64,000 nt of DNA from contig NZ_MUHU01000036.1 in NCBI RefSeq assembly GCF_002105195.1, positions 1 to 64,000 on the forward strand, given 5' to 3'. This document shows positions 46,195-55,255 of the stretch, piece after piece. Below the pieces are notes generated by a model that saw nothing but the letters and a program-made list of their open reading frames with translations, was not told the origin of the DNA and did not search any database. Numbering within the stretch: the first letter of the stretch is position 1; the number at the start of each line of letters is the position of its first letter. Both the position numbers and the translations under genes were made by a program. This DNA comes from Derxia lacustris (GTDB lineage: Bacteria > Pseudomonadota > Gammaproteobacteria > Burkholderiales > Burkholderiaceae_E).

Positions 46195-48242
46195 CGCTCG
46201 AAGGAAAGTTTCTGGCCGGCCGCCAGCAGCAGCGGACGCAGCCGCTCATAGGGCAGGCCGTGCAGCGTCGTGCCGAGCCGCAGCGTCTCGGCGGCGGCGA
46301 TGCCGGCCGACTGGCCCAGCACCATGAAGGTCGGCTCCATGCGGATCGAGCACAGCGCCAGATGGGTGACCGACGGCGCGCCCACCACCAGCAGATTGCT
46401 CACCTCGCTGGCGCGCGGCAGCAGGCTGCGATAGGGCACGGGATAGGGCCGGTCGTCGGGCAGATGCAGGATGAGATAGCCCTCGACCACGATGGAATCG
46501 ACGCGCCGCGAGCGGTCGGCGGTCAGCACCGAGTGCGCGTAGTAGCGCGCCGAGTGCGAGTCCATGTCGTAGGCGCCCATGCCGATCACGTCGGCGATGG
46601 CCGGCCGGCGGCCGTTCTGGCGCAGGTCGTTCTCGTTGAGCACATAGACGCCTTGCAGCCGGCGCGACTCGCGCACATAGAGCGCATAAGGCCAGTTGCC
46701 GTTGTCGGTGAACTCGTCGGCGCACAGGCCGAAGCGCGCGACCTTGGCATTGAGCGCGCCGAAGCGCGGATCGGTCTGCCAGAAGTAGAGCAGCCCCGAG
46801 ATGTAGCTGCGGTAGGCGGCGCGGATGCGGTTGCGACCGGCCTCGTCGGCATCGGTATAGGCCTGGTTGAGATCGGCCGCCGTCATGTCGCTGGAGAAGG
46901 TGGCGCCGCCGTTCAGGTCGTACTTGTAGTAGTTGGGATCGGCCGCATGCACGGTGCGGTAGGGCCGGAACATCAGCTCGTCGAGCTTCTGGCCGCTGGC
47001 GGCGAGCGCCTGCGCCACCCGCGCCGAGCCCTCGTAGCGCGCCGGGTCGTAATCGGCCGGCCGGGTGAAGGGCACGCGCGACTGCGGATCGTCGGTGACG
47101 CAGAGCCGGTAGTTGTAGGCCATCACGCGGTGGTCGGCACTGCCGACGGGCGGCAGCGAGGCCGGCTTGGGCTCGACGAAGGGCAGCGTGCCGCTCGACG
47201 GATCGCCCGCCACCACATAGGGATCGACGATCAGGCTGGACGGCTTGAGCGCGGTGCGGATGCCGGCGGTGTCCTCCTGCAATTCGAGCGCGGCCGTGTC
47301 GCCAGCGGCAGCCTCGGTGCGCGCCTCGCGGCCGATGGTGTAGCTGGCACCGGCGCGCGCCATCAGGTCGCCCTCGTAGCTGGCGTCGATGAAGACCGCG
47401 CCGGCCAGGCTGCCGCGCGTGGTGGCGATGGCGGCGATGCGGCTGCCGCTGCGGCTCGCGCCGGTGAGCCGGGCGCCGCGTTCGAGCGTGAGATTGGCTT
47501 CGGCGCCGATGAGCTGCTCGAACACCCGCTCGGCCACATGCGGCTCGAAGTCGCTCCGGCCGTCGCAGGGCCAGTTGGCCGAGCAGCGGCCGGCGGCGGT
47601 TTCGGCGGCATAGGTGGCGGAGAGGAATTCCTGCGCAAAGCCGCCGATGACCGGCAGGCCGTTGACGCCGAGGTCGGTCTTGGTCAGGCCGCCGCTCATC
47701 ATCCCGCCGACATGCGCGGTGGCTTCGAGCAGCGCCACGCTGCGCCCGGCGCGCGCCGCCGCGACCGCCGCCGCGATGCCGCCCGGCGTGGCGCCGTAGA
47801 CCACCACCTCGGGCTGGCGGATCTCGATGCTGCGGCTGGCGCGCGCCACCAGCGTGCCGGTGGCGTCGCGCAGCTCGACCTGCAAGGCGTGGCTGCCGAC
47901 GGCCAGCCCGGTGTAGCTCAACACGCCGGCGCTGGCACTGCCGGAACAGGCCGCGCTCGCCGCATCGGCCGCCAAGCAGACCAGCCGCTCGCCGCTCGCC
48001 AGCGCGCGCGCGACGCTGAAGGCCACCGTGCCGTCGGGCAGCACGCTGCGCCCGGTTTCGGCCGCAAAGGCCACGACCGGCACCACCTCGGTCGGCTGGG
48101 CCGCCGGCGTGCCGGCCGAACCCGACCCGCCACCGCCGCAGGCGGCCAGCCCGAGCGCCAGCCCGACGCCGGCAAGTTGACTGCGCATCGCGCTCCATGC
48201 CGCCCGGCCCCCGCCGGCGACAGCTGCAAATTGACCCTGCAT
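46191..48242 (-). CDS. Lipoprotein FAD-dependent oxidoreductase in the capsule operon
   Basis: The 683-residue protein starts with a hydrophobic leader and a lipobox LAACGGGG (Cys near residue 35), so it is probably an exported lipoprotein. After an immunoglobulin-like or linker part (to about 130), an FAD-binding Rossmann fold follows (VVVYGATPGGIAAAVAAARAG, then EATAHVGGMMSGGLTKTD), matching the FAD-dependent oxidoreductase family often found beside carbohydrate enzymes. A C-terminal GQSAGIAAAETLRLG closes the FAD site. ATG at 48242 was chosen because AGGAAAAAAC precedes it; 48188 is an alternative. It is coupled to kpsC by a 4-base overlap. Substrate unknown. Confidence 0.75.
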   Translation of the reverse strand: MQGQFAAVAGGGRAAWSAMRSQLAGVGLALGLAACGGGGSGSAGTPAAQPTEVVPVVAFAAETGRSVLPDGTVAFSVARALASGERLVCLAADAASAACSGSASAGVLSYTGLAVGSHALQVELRDATGTLVARASRSIEIRQPEVVVYGATPGGIAAAVAAARAGRSVALLEATAHVGGMMSGGLTKTDLGVNGLPVIGGFAQEFLSATYAAETAAGRCSANWPCDGRSDFEPHVAERVFEQLIGAEANLTLERGARLTGASRSGSRIAAIATTRGSLAGAVFIDASYEGDLMARAGASYTIGREARTEAAAGDTAALELQEDTAGIRTALKPSSLIVDPYVVAGDPSSGTLPFVEPKPASLPPVGSADHRVMAYNYRLCVTDDPQSRVPFTRPADYDPARYEGSARVAQALAASGQKLDELMFRPYRTVHAADPNYYKYDLNGGATFSSDMTAADLNQAYTDADEAGRNRIRAAYRSYISGLLYFWQTDPRFGALNAKVARFGLCADEFTDNGNWPYALYVRESRRLQGVYVLNENDLRQNGRRPAIADVIGMGAYDMDSHSARYYAHSVLTADRSRRVDSIVVEGYLILHLPDDRPYPVPYRSLLPRASEVSNLLVVGAPSVTHLALCSIRMEPTFMVLGQSAGIAAAETLRLGTTLHGLPYERLRPLLLAAGQKLSFER

Positions 48243-48268
48243 GTTTTTTCCTGTGCAGCTGGCGGTGT

Positions 48269-49510
48269 TCAAGCCAGCAGTTTCTCGACCTGCCGAAAAT
48301 GCGCCTCCCACGTGAACGCCTTGTAGGTGGCGATGCGCGCGAGTTGCGCCTCCCGCAACGGGGAGTCCGGCGCTGTGTAGCCGAGGATAGTTCGGCGCCA
48401 GCCCGGTCCGTCCAGGGCAGGACAGTAGTCGGGCACATCGCCGGCAATCTCGCGGAAAACGGGTAATGGCGACGCCAGCACCGGCACGCCGAGCGCCAGC
48501 GCCTCCTGCACCGGCAGCCCGAAGCCCTCGGCAAACGACGGCAACAGCAAGGCGCGTGCCCCGGCCAGCCAGCCGAGCGCCTCCTCGTCGTCGGCATCGT
48601 TGCGTTCCAGCACATGGCCGCGCAATCGCTCGCAGCGCTCGAGCATGTCGATCACCTGCTCGCATTCCCAGCCGCGCCGGCCGACCACCACCAGATCGGG
48701 CGCGGCATCGCCCAGCTCCAGCACCAGCTCGCGCCACAGGTTGAGCAGCAGCAGATGGTTCTTGCGCGGCTCGATGGTGCCGAGCATGAGGAAATGCGGC
48801 CGGCCCGAGCCGGTGGCGCGCGGCGGCGGCAGCGCCGGCAGCCGGGCATGGCCGAGCGGCGCCGCCGCGCTCGGCGGCAGCGGCAGTTGCAGCCGCGCCG
48901 CGAAGGCGCGCACCTCGTCGAGCGTGGCCTGCGAATTGCCGATCAGCGCCTGCGAATGCCGCAGCGCGCCGAGCAGCCGGCGCCGGTGGCGCTCGGCCTC
49001 GCCGGGCCGGGCGTACTCGGGAAAGTCGATGGGGATGAGGTCGTGGATCATCGTCGCCACGCGCAGGCCCTGGGCCCGCGCGGCGGCCCAGGCGGCCGGC
49101 GAGTCGAGCCACAGATGCGCGACGTTGAGCAGCCAGCCGCCCTCGCTGGCGCGCGGCGGCGCCAGCCGGCGCCCGAGCGCGCCGACCCAGCCGCCGGCGG
49201 TGCGGCCCAGATTGCCGGCGGTGCGGCCGAGCCAGCCGCGTCCGGTGCTGCCGGCCGGCAGGCGCGGCGCGCGGCGCAGATTGGCGGTCTCGGCCGCCGC
49301 CTCGGCCAGAAAGCCGTGGGTGAAGGCATTGAGATCGCGCGCCGACAGCGCCGAGAAGGCCGAGTCGCGCCAGACGCAGAGCTGGCCGCCGCGCGCCAGC
49401 GTCCAGTTGGCATAGGCCAGATTGACGCGGTCGATGCCGGTCAGGCCGATGCCGTCGGCACGCCGGCGAAACAGCCGCGTGACATCGCAGAAGACGGGCG
49501 AAGCGGGCAT
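48269..49510 (-). CDS. Glycosyltransferase family 4
   Basis: The 413-residue protein is a GT-B glycosyltransferase with the GT4 C-terminal pattern: FLMLGTIEPRKNHLLLL, LVVVGRRGWE, then LLLPSFAEGFGLPVQEAL holding the EGFGLP donor-site glutamates. The N-terminal half contains IHDLIPIDFPEY, typical of capsule and O-antigen mannosyl- or rhamnosyl-type enzymes, but the sugar cannot be told. A positively charged loop at about 85-120 is unusual in length. It lies 8 bases after the next GT4 gene. Confidence 0.88.
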   Translation of the reverse strand: MPASPVFCDVTRLFRRRADGIGLTGIDRVNLAYANWTLARGGQLCVWRDSAFSALSARDLNAFTHGFLAEAAAETANLRRAPRLPAGSTGRGWLGRTAGNLGRTAGGWVGALGRRLAPPRASEGGWLLNVAHLWLDSPAAWAAARAQGLRVATMIHDLIPIDFPEYARPGEAERHRRRLLGALRHSQALIGNSQATLDEVRAFAARLQLPLPPSAAAPLGHARLPALPPPRATGSGRPHFLMLGTIEPRKNHLLLLNLWRELVLELGDAAPDLVVVGRRGWECEQVIDMLERCERLRGHVLERNDADDEEALGWLAGARALLLPSFAEGFGLPVQEALALGVPVLASPLPVFREIAGDVPDYCPALDGPGWRRTILGYTAPDSPLREAQLARIATYKAFTWEAHFRQVEKLLA

Positions 49511-49518
49511 GACCAGAC

Positions 49519-50859
49519 TCAGCCGCGCGCGGGCGGCGCCACGCCGAGGCCGGTGTAGAGCGCGGTCAGCCGGGCCTCGTAGGCGGCGGCGTCGAAATGC
49601 GCCGCGCGCGCCTGACCGGCCAGCGACAGCCGGCGCCGCAGCGCGCTGTCGCTGTCGAGCGCGACGATGCCGCGCGCGATCGCCTGGCTGTCGTAGGGAT
49701 CGACCAGCAGCGCCGCATCGCCGGCCACCTCGGGCAGCGAGCTGGTGCTGGACGACAGCACCGGCGTGCCGAGCAGCATCGATTCCAGCACCGGCAGCCC
49801 GAAGCCCTCGTACAACGACGGGAACAGCGTGGCCTTGGCGCCGCGGATCAGCGACACCAGCACCGCGAACGGCACGTAGTCGATGTGCCGGATGCGCGGC
49901 CCGCCCGCGCCGGCCACGCCGGCCAGATGCGCATTGAGCAGCCGCATCTCGTCATCGGCCTTCCAGGCCAGATTGCCGACCACGATGAGCGGCGTGGTCA
50001 CGTTGGTGGCCAGATAGGCCTCGACCAGCCGGGCCAGATTCTTCTTGGGCTCGATGGCGCCAAAGAACAGGAAATAGCCCTTGTGCTCCAGCCCGAACAG
50101 GCCGCGCAGCTCCTTGCGCACCACCTCGTCGGGCTTGGCCAGCAGCTTGGGCGGCACCTCGACCGTCTGATAGGTGTTGATGACCCGGTCTTCCGGCACG
50201 TCGAGCAGGTCGAGGATGTCGCGCCGCGAGCACTCCGACACCGTGACGATGCGATCGCCCGAGGCCACCAGCTTGCGCAGCATGCGCAGATAGCGGCGCT
50301 TGTTGTCGAGCGTGGTGTAGGGCAGGCGCAGCGGAATCAGGTCGTGCAGCGTGTACAGGTTGATGGCGCCCGGCACCCGCAGCGGGATCGGATAGGTCCA
50401 GTGCATCACCGCCGGCGTCTCGGGCAGGCGCACTTCGCTGATGCGGCGCGTGAGGTTGAACACCCGGTGCGCGCGCAGGAACAGCCCGCGCTGATTGCAC
50501 AGCTGGTCGAAGTGCGGCAGCCGGCCGCGATGGCTGTCGCGGATGACGCGGCCGGTCACCGGCACCTCCACCGCCCTGAAGCCGCCGAGCCGCGCGCGCG
50601 CCGCATCGATCCAGGTATTGCGGATGCGCTTGAGCGCGCTTTCGGCCGGCGCGCGCGAGTCGAAGAACATCGCCTCGCGCAGCAGCGCATCGCCACGGTC
50701 GGGCGACCACTGGCCGTAGAGCACGCCGACGCGATAGCCGAGCTGGCCGAGCGACTGGCTCAGGTTGCGCGAATAGGTCGCGATGCCGGTGCCCTTTTCC
50801 AGGCTCAGGTTCATGCCGTCGAGCATGACGAGCGGGGCGGTCTTGGGCTTGGGGAGCAT
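49519..50859 (-). CDS. Glycosyltransferase family 4
   Basis: The 446-residue enzyme shows DGMNLSLEKGTGIATYSRNL at the acceptor side, LHDLIPLRLPYTTLDNKRRY, and the donor site FLFFGAIEPKKNLARLVEA plus FPSLYEGFGLPVLESML. It is a GT4 protein related to mannosyltransferases of capsule loci; the sugar is not predictable. The start at 50859 (MLPKPKTAPLVML) lies 8 bases after the stop of the tandem pyruvyltransferase gene. It is similar in layout to the following GT4 gene, suggesting successive transfers of related sugars. Confidence 0.88.
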   Translation of the reverse strand: MLPKPKTAPLVMLDGMNLSLEKGTGIATYSRNLSQSLGQLGYRVGVLYGQWSPDRGDALLREAMFFDSRAPAESALKRIRNTWIDAARARLGGFRAVEVPVTGRVIRDSHRGRLPHFDQLCNQRGLFLRAHRVFNLTRRISEVRLPETPAVMHWTYPIPLRVPGAINLYTLHDLIPLRLPYTTLDNKRRYLRMLRKLVASGDRIVTVSECSRRDILDLLDVPEDRVINTYQTVEVPPKLLAKPDEVVRKELRGLFGLEHKGYFLFFGAIEPKKNLARLVEAYLATNVTTPLIVVGNLAWKADDEMRLLNAHLAGVAGAGGPRIRHIDYVPFAVLVSLIRGAKATLFPSLYEGFGLPVLESMLLGTPVLSSSTSSLPEVAGDAALLVDPYDSQAIARGIVALDSDSALRRRLSLAGQARAAHFDAAAYEARLTALYTGLGVAPPARG

Positions 50860-50867
50860 GGGCAGCT

Positions 50868-53300
50868 TCAGAAAACGAGGTTCGCGAGGCCGGGTTGCAG
50901 CGGTACCCGGGCGGCGAGCGGATCGACCACCGGATCGAAGGGGAAGGCGTCGACCAGCGGGCGCGCATCGTAGTCGAGCGGCGTCCAGACCCGGTCGATG
51001 TCGGCGATTAGCGCCTCCCAGTCGGTCGCGACGCTGCGGCGCTGGCCGTAGAAGTTGTGCTGGCGCGTCGAGCCCGAATTGAAGAATTCGAGCGTGCGGC
51101 GGTCGAGCAGCGTGCTGGGCACGGCGCCGGCGGCAAATGCGCCGGCCGGCACGCCGGGCTTGGAGCACAGCGGCAGGCAGGGAATGCCGAAGGCCTCGGC
51201 GATCACCACGCCGTGAAAGCTGCGCGACACGATGCGCTTGCACGACAGGATCAGCCGCAGCTTGGCCAGCAGCCCGGCCAGATCGGCCGTGTGCCAAGTG
51301 TTGATGATAGCGACCGAGTCGCGCAGCGCATCGGGCAGGTCGAAGCACACCCACTCTTCCTTGGGCAGCGCATCGGGCGCGGGCGCGCGCAGGTCGCCGA
51401 TGTGGGTGATGACGCCCAGCTCGTAACGCTTCTCGACCGGCTCGTCGAACATCGCCGGCAGCAGCCAGGCCGGCTCGCCGAACACCGCCGGCGCGTCGAC
51501 GCCGACGCGGCCCAGGCATTCGCGCGAGATCGGGCCGCGGGTGGCGCGGATGTCGTAGCGGGTGTGCGGCACGTTGTGGACCATGAGGTCGGGCCGGTAG
51601 CAGCCGGTGCCCCAGATCACCGCCTGGCCGTTGCGGATCGCATGGCCGATCGAGCCGATGCCGACCAGCTTGGCCACGTCGGCGCCGAAGTCGGTATGCC
51701 GCACCGGCCGGCCGGCCAGATTGGCGACGATGAAGGCGCTGAGCGCATCGCCCAGGTTGGCGTGGCCGCCGCTTTCCTCCCACGAGCGCGCCCAGCACAG
51801 CCGGATGGCGCCGTTGTCGTCGAGCAGCGCCTCGGCCGGCAGCAGGCCGCCGGCGCGCCGGCCGCTGTCGGGCTGGGCCGCGCGCAAGGCACGCGCATGG
51901 GTGTGGGCGGTGCGCGCATGCGCCAGCACCTGGTCGCGCGCCGGCCGGCGCAGCGTGCCGGCGCGGGCGCGCTCGACCAGCGCAGCCAGCTTGTCGGCGC
52001 CGTCGCGCGGCTCGATGAGCTGATCGGCCAGCTCGGGAAAGGTCGAGCGCAGCAGCCGGTCCTTCTTGCCGTGGCGGCGGTCGAACACCACGGTGGCGCG
52101 GCCGGCCGCCAGCGCCAGCACCGCGCCATGAAAGCGCGTGGTCAGCACCGGCTCATGGTTGCGCAGCACCGCCAGCGTCTCGGCCGGCGTCTTGCCGCGC
52201 AGATCGACCGTGACCAGATGCAGGCCGCGCGCCGCGAGCTGGGCGGCGAGCGTGCGCGCATGGCGCGCGTCGTCGTTGGACATGAGCGCAACCGCCGGCG
52301 GCTCGACCGTGTTGCCGAGCGCGCCGAACCAGTCGGCGACCGCCGGGCCGGCGAGCCAGTCGGCGAACGCCGGGTACTGGCCGAATTCGCCGATGAACAG
52401 CGGCGCGAGCGCGGCGCCCTCGGGCGGGCCGTCCTCGGCGCCGGGATGCTGGGCCAGCGCCCAGACCGGGTCGGCGCCGACGCTCGGGCTGCGGCCGGAC
52501 AGCCGGCGCACCAGCTGGGCAGTGTCCTGGTCGCGCACGCTGACGGTGGCGCAGCGGCGCAGCGCCTCGGCGGCAAAGCGGCGCGATGGCGCATCGAGTT
52601 CGAGCAGCCGGGCGTAGTCCTGGTCGCCGACGGCCACCAGATGGCAGGGCAGCCCGGCGCGCTCGCACCAGAACACGAAGCGCAGATAGTTGGCGAGGTT
52701 CTGGTAGTCGGGCTCGCCCTGCTGCGACACGTAGAGCAGGCCGCCGCCGCCGACGATGACGCTGTCGACGCCGCGCAGCCGCGCCGGCTTGATGGCAAAG
52801 CTGGAGATGTCGGCGGTGTCGAACAGCCCGTCGTCGAGCAGCCGGGCGCGGATTTCGCCGGCGATCAGGTCGTCGCCGACATTGCCCAGGCCCGAGGCGC
52901 CGACGATGAGGGCGCGCCGCACCCCGGCGTCGCGCGGCGCCGGCGTTTCGGCGGCCAGCGTGCGGCAGGTAGCGAGCCAGGAGCGCAGATGACGTTGCAG
53001 CTCGGCGCCCGGATCGCGCGGCGCGGCTTCGAGGCTGCCGAGCACGAACACCTCGTTGGCGAAGCGGTAGTGGCGCGGCGTGCTGGCGGCGGCGCGCCAG
53101 TCGGGCGCCAGCGTGGCGGCCTCGTCCTTGTGACACAGGAAGGCCACGCGACCGGGCAGGCCGGTTTCCGAATATTCGAGCGGCCGGAAGCGCGGATGCA
53201 GGCCGTGGAAATCGGCCGGCGTCAGCACCCAGTCGAACTCGGCAGCGGCGGCCAGGGCGGCGTGCGCGGCGGCACGCCAGTAAGCGTCGTCAAACCACAT
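50868..53300 (-). CDS. Tandem polysaccharide pyruvyltransferase-like protein
   Basis: At 810 residues this holds two polysaccharide pyruvyl transferase (CsaB-type) domains. The first (about 127-430) has IVGASGLGNVGDDLIAGEIR, VIVGGGGLLY, VSVRDQDTAQL and TTRFHGAVLALAAG. The second (about 500-790) has HANLGDALSAFIVANLAG, VIWGTGCYRPD, RATRGPISRECL and VSRSFHGVVIAEAFGIP. An N-terminal extension of about 125 residues resembles neither. Such enzymes add pyruvate as a ketal to sugars, using phosphoenolpyruvate. Two such domains in one chain is uncommon. It is in the middle of the capsule operon. Confidence 0.85.
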   Translation of the reverse strand: MWFDDAYWRAAAHAALAAAAEFDWVLTPADFHGLHPRFRPLEYSETGLPGRVAFLCHKDEAATLAPDWRAAASTPRHYRFANEVFVLGSLEAAPRDPGAELQRHLRSWLATCRTLAAETPAPRDAGVRRALIVGASGLGNVGDDLIAGEIRARLLDDGLFDTADISSFAIKPARLRGVDSVIVGGGGLLYVSQQGEPDYQNLANYLRFVFWCERAGLPCHLVAVGDQDYARLLELDAPSRRFAAEALRRCATVSVRDQDTAQLVRRLSGRSPSVGADPVWALAQHPGAEDGPPEGAALAPLFIGEFGQYPAFADWLAGPAVADWFGALGNTVEPPAVALMSNDDARHARTLAAQLAARGLHLVTVDLRGKTPAETLAVLRNHEPVLTTRFHGAVLALAAGRATVVFDRRHGKKDRLLRSTFPELADQLIEPRDGADKLAALVERARAGTLRRPARDQVLAHARTAHTHARALRAAQPDSGRRAGGLLPAEALLDDNGAIRLCWARSWEESGGHANLGDALSAFIVANLAGRPVRHTDFGADVAKLVGIGSIGHAIRNGQAVIWGTGCYRPDLMVHNVPHTRYDIRATRGPISRECLGRVGVDAPAVFGEPAWLLPAMFDEPVEKRYELGVITHIGDLRAPAPDALPKEEWVCFDLPDALRDSVAIINTWHTADLAGLLAKLRLILSCKRIVSRSFHGVVIAEAFGIPCLPLCSKPGVPAGAFAAGAVPSTLLDRRTLEFFNSGSTRQHNFYGQRRSVATDWEALIADIDRVWTPLDYDARPLVDAFPFDPVVDPLAARVPLQPGLANLVF

Positions 53301-53318
53301 GGATGGCCTTGGTCGGTG

Positions 53319-55241
53319 TCAGGCCCCGGCGGCGGGTGGCCAGCGCAGGGCAAAGGGCGCGGCGGCGGCGAGCGCGGCGAGGTCGATCTGGCGCTGCGGC
53401 AGCAGGCCGGCGGCGCCGGTCGCGCCGGCGTCGAGCGCCGCGTCGGGTCGCTGCTCGGCCAGCGCGGCGGCGAGCGACTCGGGCGTGAGCACGAAGCCGC
53501 GCGCCAGCCGCAGCGGCGCGGCGCCGTCGAGCCCCACGGTGATGAAGTAGTCGCGGAACTTGCAGCCGTCGCCGGGCAGGCCGCGGGCGCTGTCGGTCAG
53601 CTCGATCCAGCGCGCCGGAATGCCGTAGGCCTGGGCCAGGATCAGCCCGTGCAGCGAGCTGCTGACCACGGTTTCGCAGTCGTGCAGCTCGTCGATGAAG
53701 GCTTCGATGTCGTCATAGCCGGCGCGCAGCACCGAGATGCCGCGCACGCCGGCGCCGGCCACCAGCTCGCCGGCATTGGCGTAATGGCAGACCAGCCCGA
53801 GCTTGTGCGTCGGCCGGCGTGGCGCCGGCCGGTACAGCGCCGGCATGAACCAGGCCGGATCGCCATACACCTCGGGGCAGCTGCCGCCCGAGGCCAGCAC
53901 CAGCTGGCGCGTGAGCGGCCCGCGCACCGCCAGATAGCGCGCGCGCGGATCGAGCCGGTCGGTCATGCGCGGCGTGCCGGCGCCCCATACCGTGGAGCCG
54001 GCGCCGGCCAGTCGCACCACCGAGCCGATCGCCAGCAGCCCCTTGGCGGCGGCCACATGGCGCGGCGGAATGCCGGCCAGCTTCTCGACCAGATAGGCGT
54101 TGAGGATGTCGCCGACATTGCCCGGATAGGGGCTCTCCATCCAGTACAGCTGCGGCCGGTCGGCATCGGCGATGCCGCGTTCGCGCGCGCGCAGGTCGGT
54201 GCCCAGACGCATCAGCCGGCTGCGCGCCCAGGCGATGTCGGACGGCGTGCCGCGTTCGAGCAGGTCGCGCATCACGGCGCCGGCGCGGTCCAGGTCGCCG
54301 CTCTCGTGCGCCGAATCGGCCTCGAAGCGGCGCGCATGGTTGACCGTGAACGGCTCGCCCTGATGCCGGCGCAGAAACAGCAGCGCGCCGGGCAAATCGC
54401 CGCCGCGTCGCAGCGCGCGCGCCAGCCGCAGCGCGACCGAGTCGTCGGCCGGATCGACCTCGTAGGCCTTGCGCAGAAAGAAGCGCGCATCGGTGCCGTT
54501 CCTGGCCTTCTGCGCGGCGGCGGCCTCGTGCAGAAACAGCGCCTTGCGCCGCGCCGGGCTGAACATCTCGGCCTCGTGCTGGGCCGTCTGCTTGCGGTAG
54601 AGCGGCACATTGCCGCTGCGGCCAAAGGCAAACGCCGGCCCGCTATCCGGCCCCAGCTCGGCCAGCTGGCCGCTGCCGCTCGTGCCGGACGGCGCGCCGT
54701 CCTCGGCCAGCACCAGATCGGGCGGCAGCAGCAGCACCGCCGGCATGCGGTCGAGCCGCTTCCACGCCGCCTGCAGGAAAAAGTCGTCGGTCGCGCTGGC
54801 CGGCTCGGCCGCCTCCAGCTCGACCATCAGATCGAGCAGCGCATGGCTGCGCGGCGTGTCGGCGAAGGCCAGGATCGACGGCTGGAAGAAGCGCGCCGTG
54901 GCCTGCGGATCGAAGCTGCGCAGATCGGCGAAGTTGCGCAGAAAGCCGGCCACGTCGAAGCCGCCAGCGCCGAACAGCGGCGCCGGATCGCGCAGCAGCC
55001 GGCAGTCGACATCCATCCACAGCACGGTGCCGCCATGCTTGCGCAGCATGTCGCGGTAGAAGCCCACCTTGCGCCGGCACAGCTCGATCCAGCCCTGGCC
55101 CGGCGCCGGATCGATGCGCACGATGTCGTGCGCCACGCCCAGGCGCGCGCAGTCGGCGCGCAGCGCCTCGGCGGCACGGTGGTAGTAGTCGTCGCCGCTG
55201 CTGAAGCTGACGACGACCGGACCGGCGGCACTGGCGCTCAT
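53319..55241 (-). CDS. Glycosyltransferase-pyruvyltransferase fusion protein
   Basis: The 640-residue protein starts with a GT-A-like region (residues 1-210): VVVSFSSGDDYYHRAAEALR and the DxD site VLWMDVDCRLLRD (Asp77, Asp79), resembling nucleotide-diphospho-sugar transferases. A helical, TPR-like stretch follows (about 220-360; ARFFLRKAYEVDPADDSVAL). The C-terminal part (about 365-590) is a pyruvyltransferase domain: YPGNVGDILNAYLVEKLAG, STVWGAGTPR, LAVRGPLTRQLVL and VVSSSLHGLILAQAYGIPA. A single protein could thus add a sugar and modify it with pyruvate; that is inference. It lies 14 bases after the propeller fusion gene. Confidence 0.8.
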   Translation of the reverse strand: MSASAAGPVVVSFSSGDDYYHRAAEALRADCARLGVAHDIVRIDPAPGQGWIELCRRKVGFYRDMLRKHGGTVLWMDVDCRLLRDPAPLFGAGGFDVAGFLRNFADLRSFDPQATARFFQPSILAFADTPRSHALLDLMVELEAAEPASATDDFFLQAAWKRLDRMPAVLLLPPDLVLAEDGAPSGTSGSGQLAELGPDSGPAFAFGRSGNVPLYRKQTAQHEAEMFSPARRKALFLHEAAAAQKARNGTDARFFLRKAYEVDPADDSVALRLARALRRGGDLPGALLFLRRHQGEPFTVNHARRFEADSAHESGDLDRAGAVMRDLLERGTPSDIAWARSRLMRLGTDLRARERGIADADRPQLYWMESPYPGNVGDILNAYLVEKLAGIPPRHVAAAKGLLAIGSVVRLAGAGSTVWGAGTPRMTDRLDPRARYLAVRGPLTRQLVLASGGSCPEVYGDPAWFMPALYRPAPRRPTHKLGLVCHYANAGELVAGAGVRGISVLRAGYDDIEAFIDELHDCETVVSSSLHGLILAQAYGIPARWIELTDSARGLPGDGCKFRDYFITVGLDGAAPLRLARGFVLTPESLAAALAEQRPDAALDAGATGAAGLLPQRQIDLAALAAAAPFALRWPPAAGA

Positions 55242-55255
55242 GCGGCGCGCGCGGC

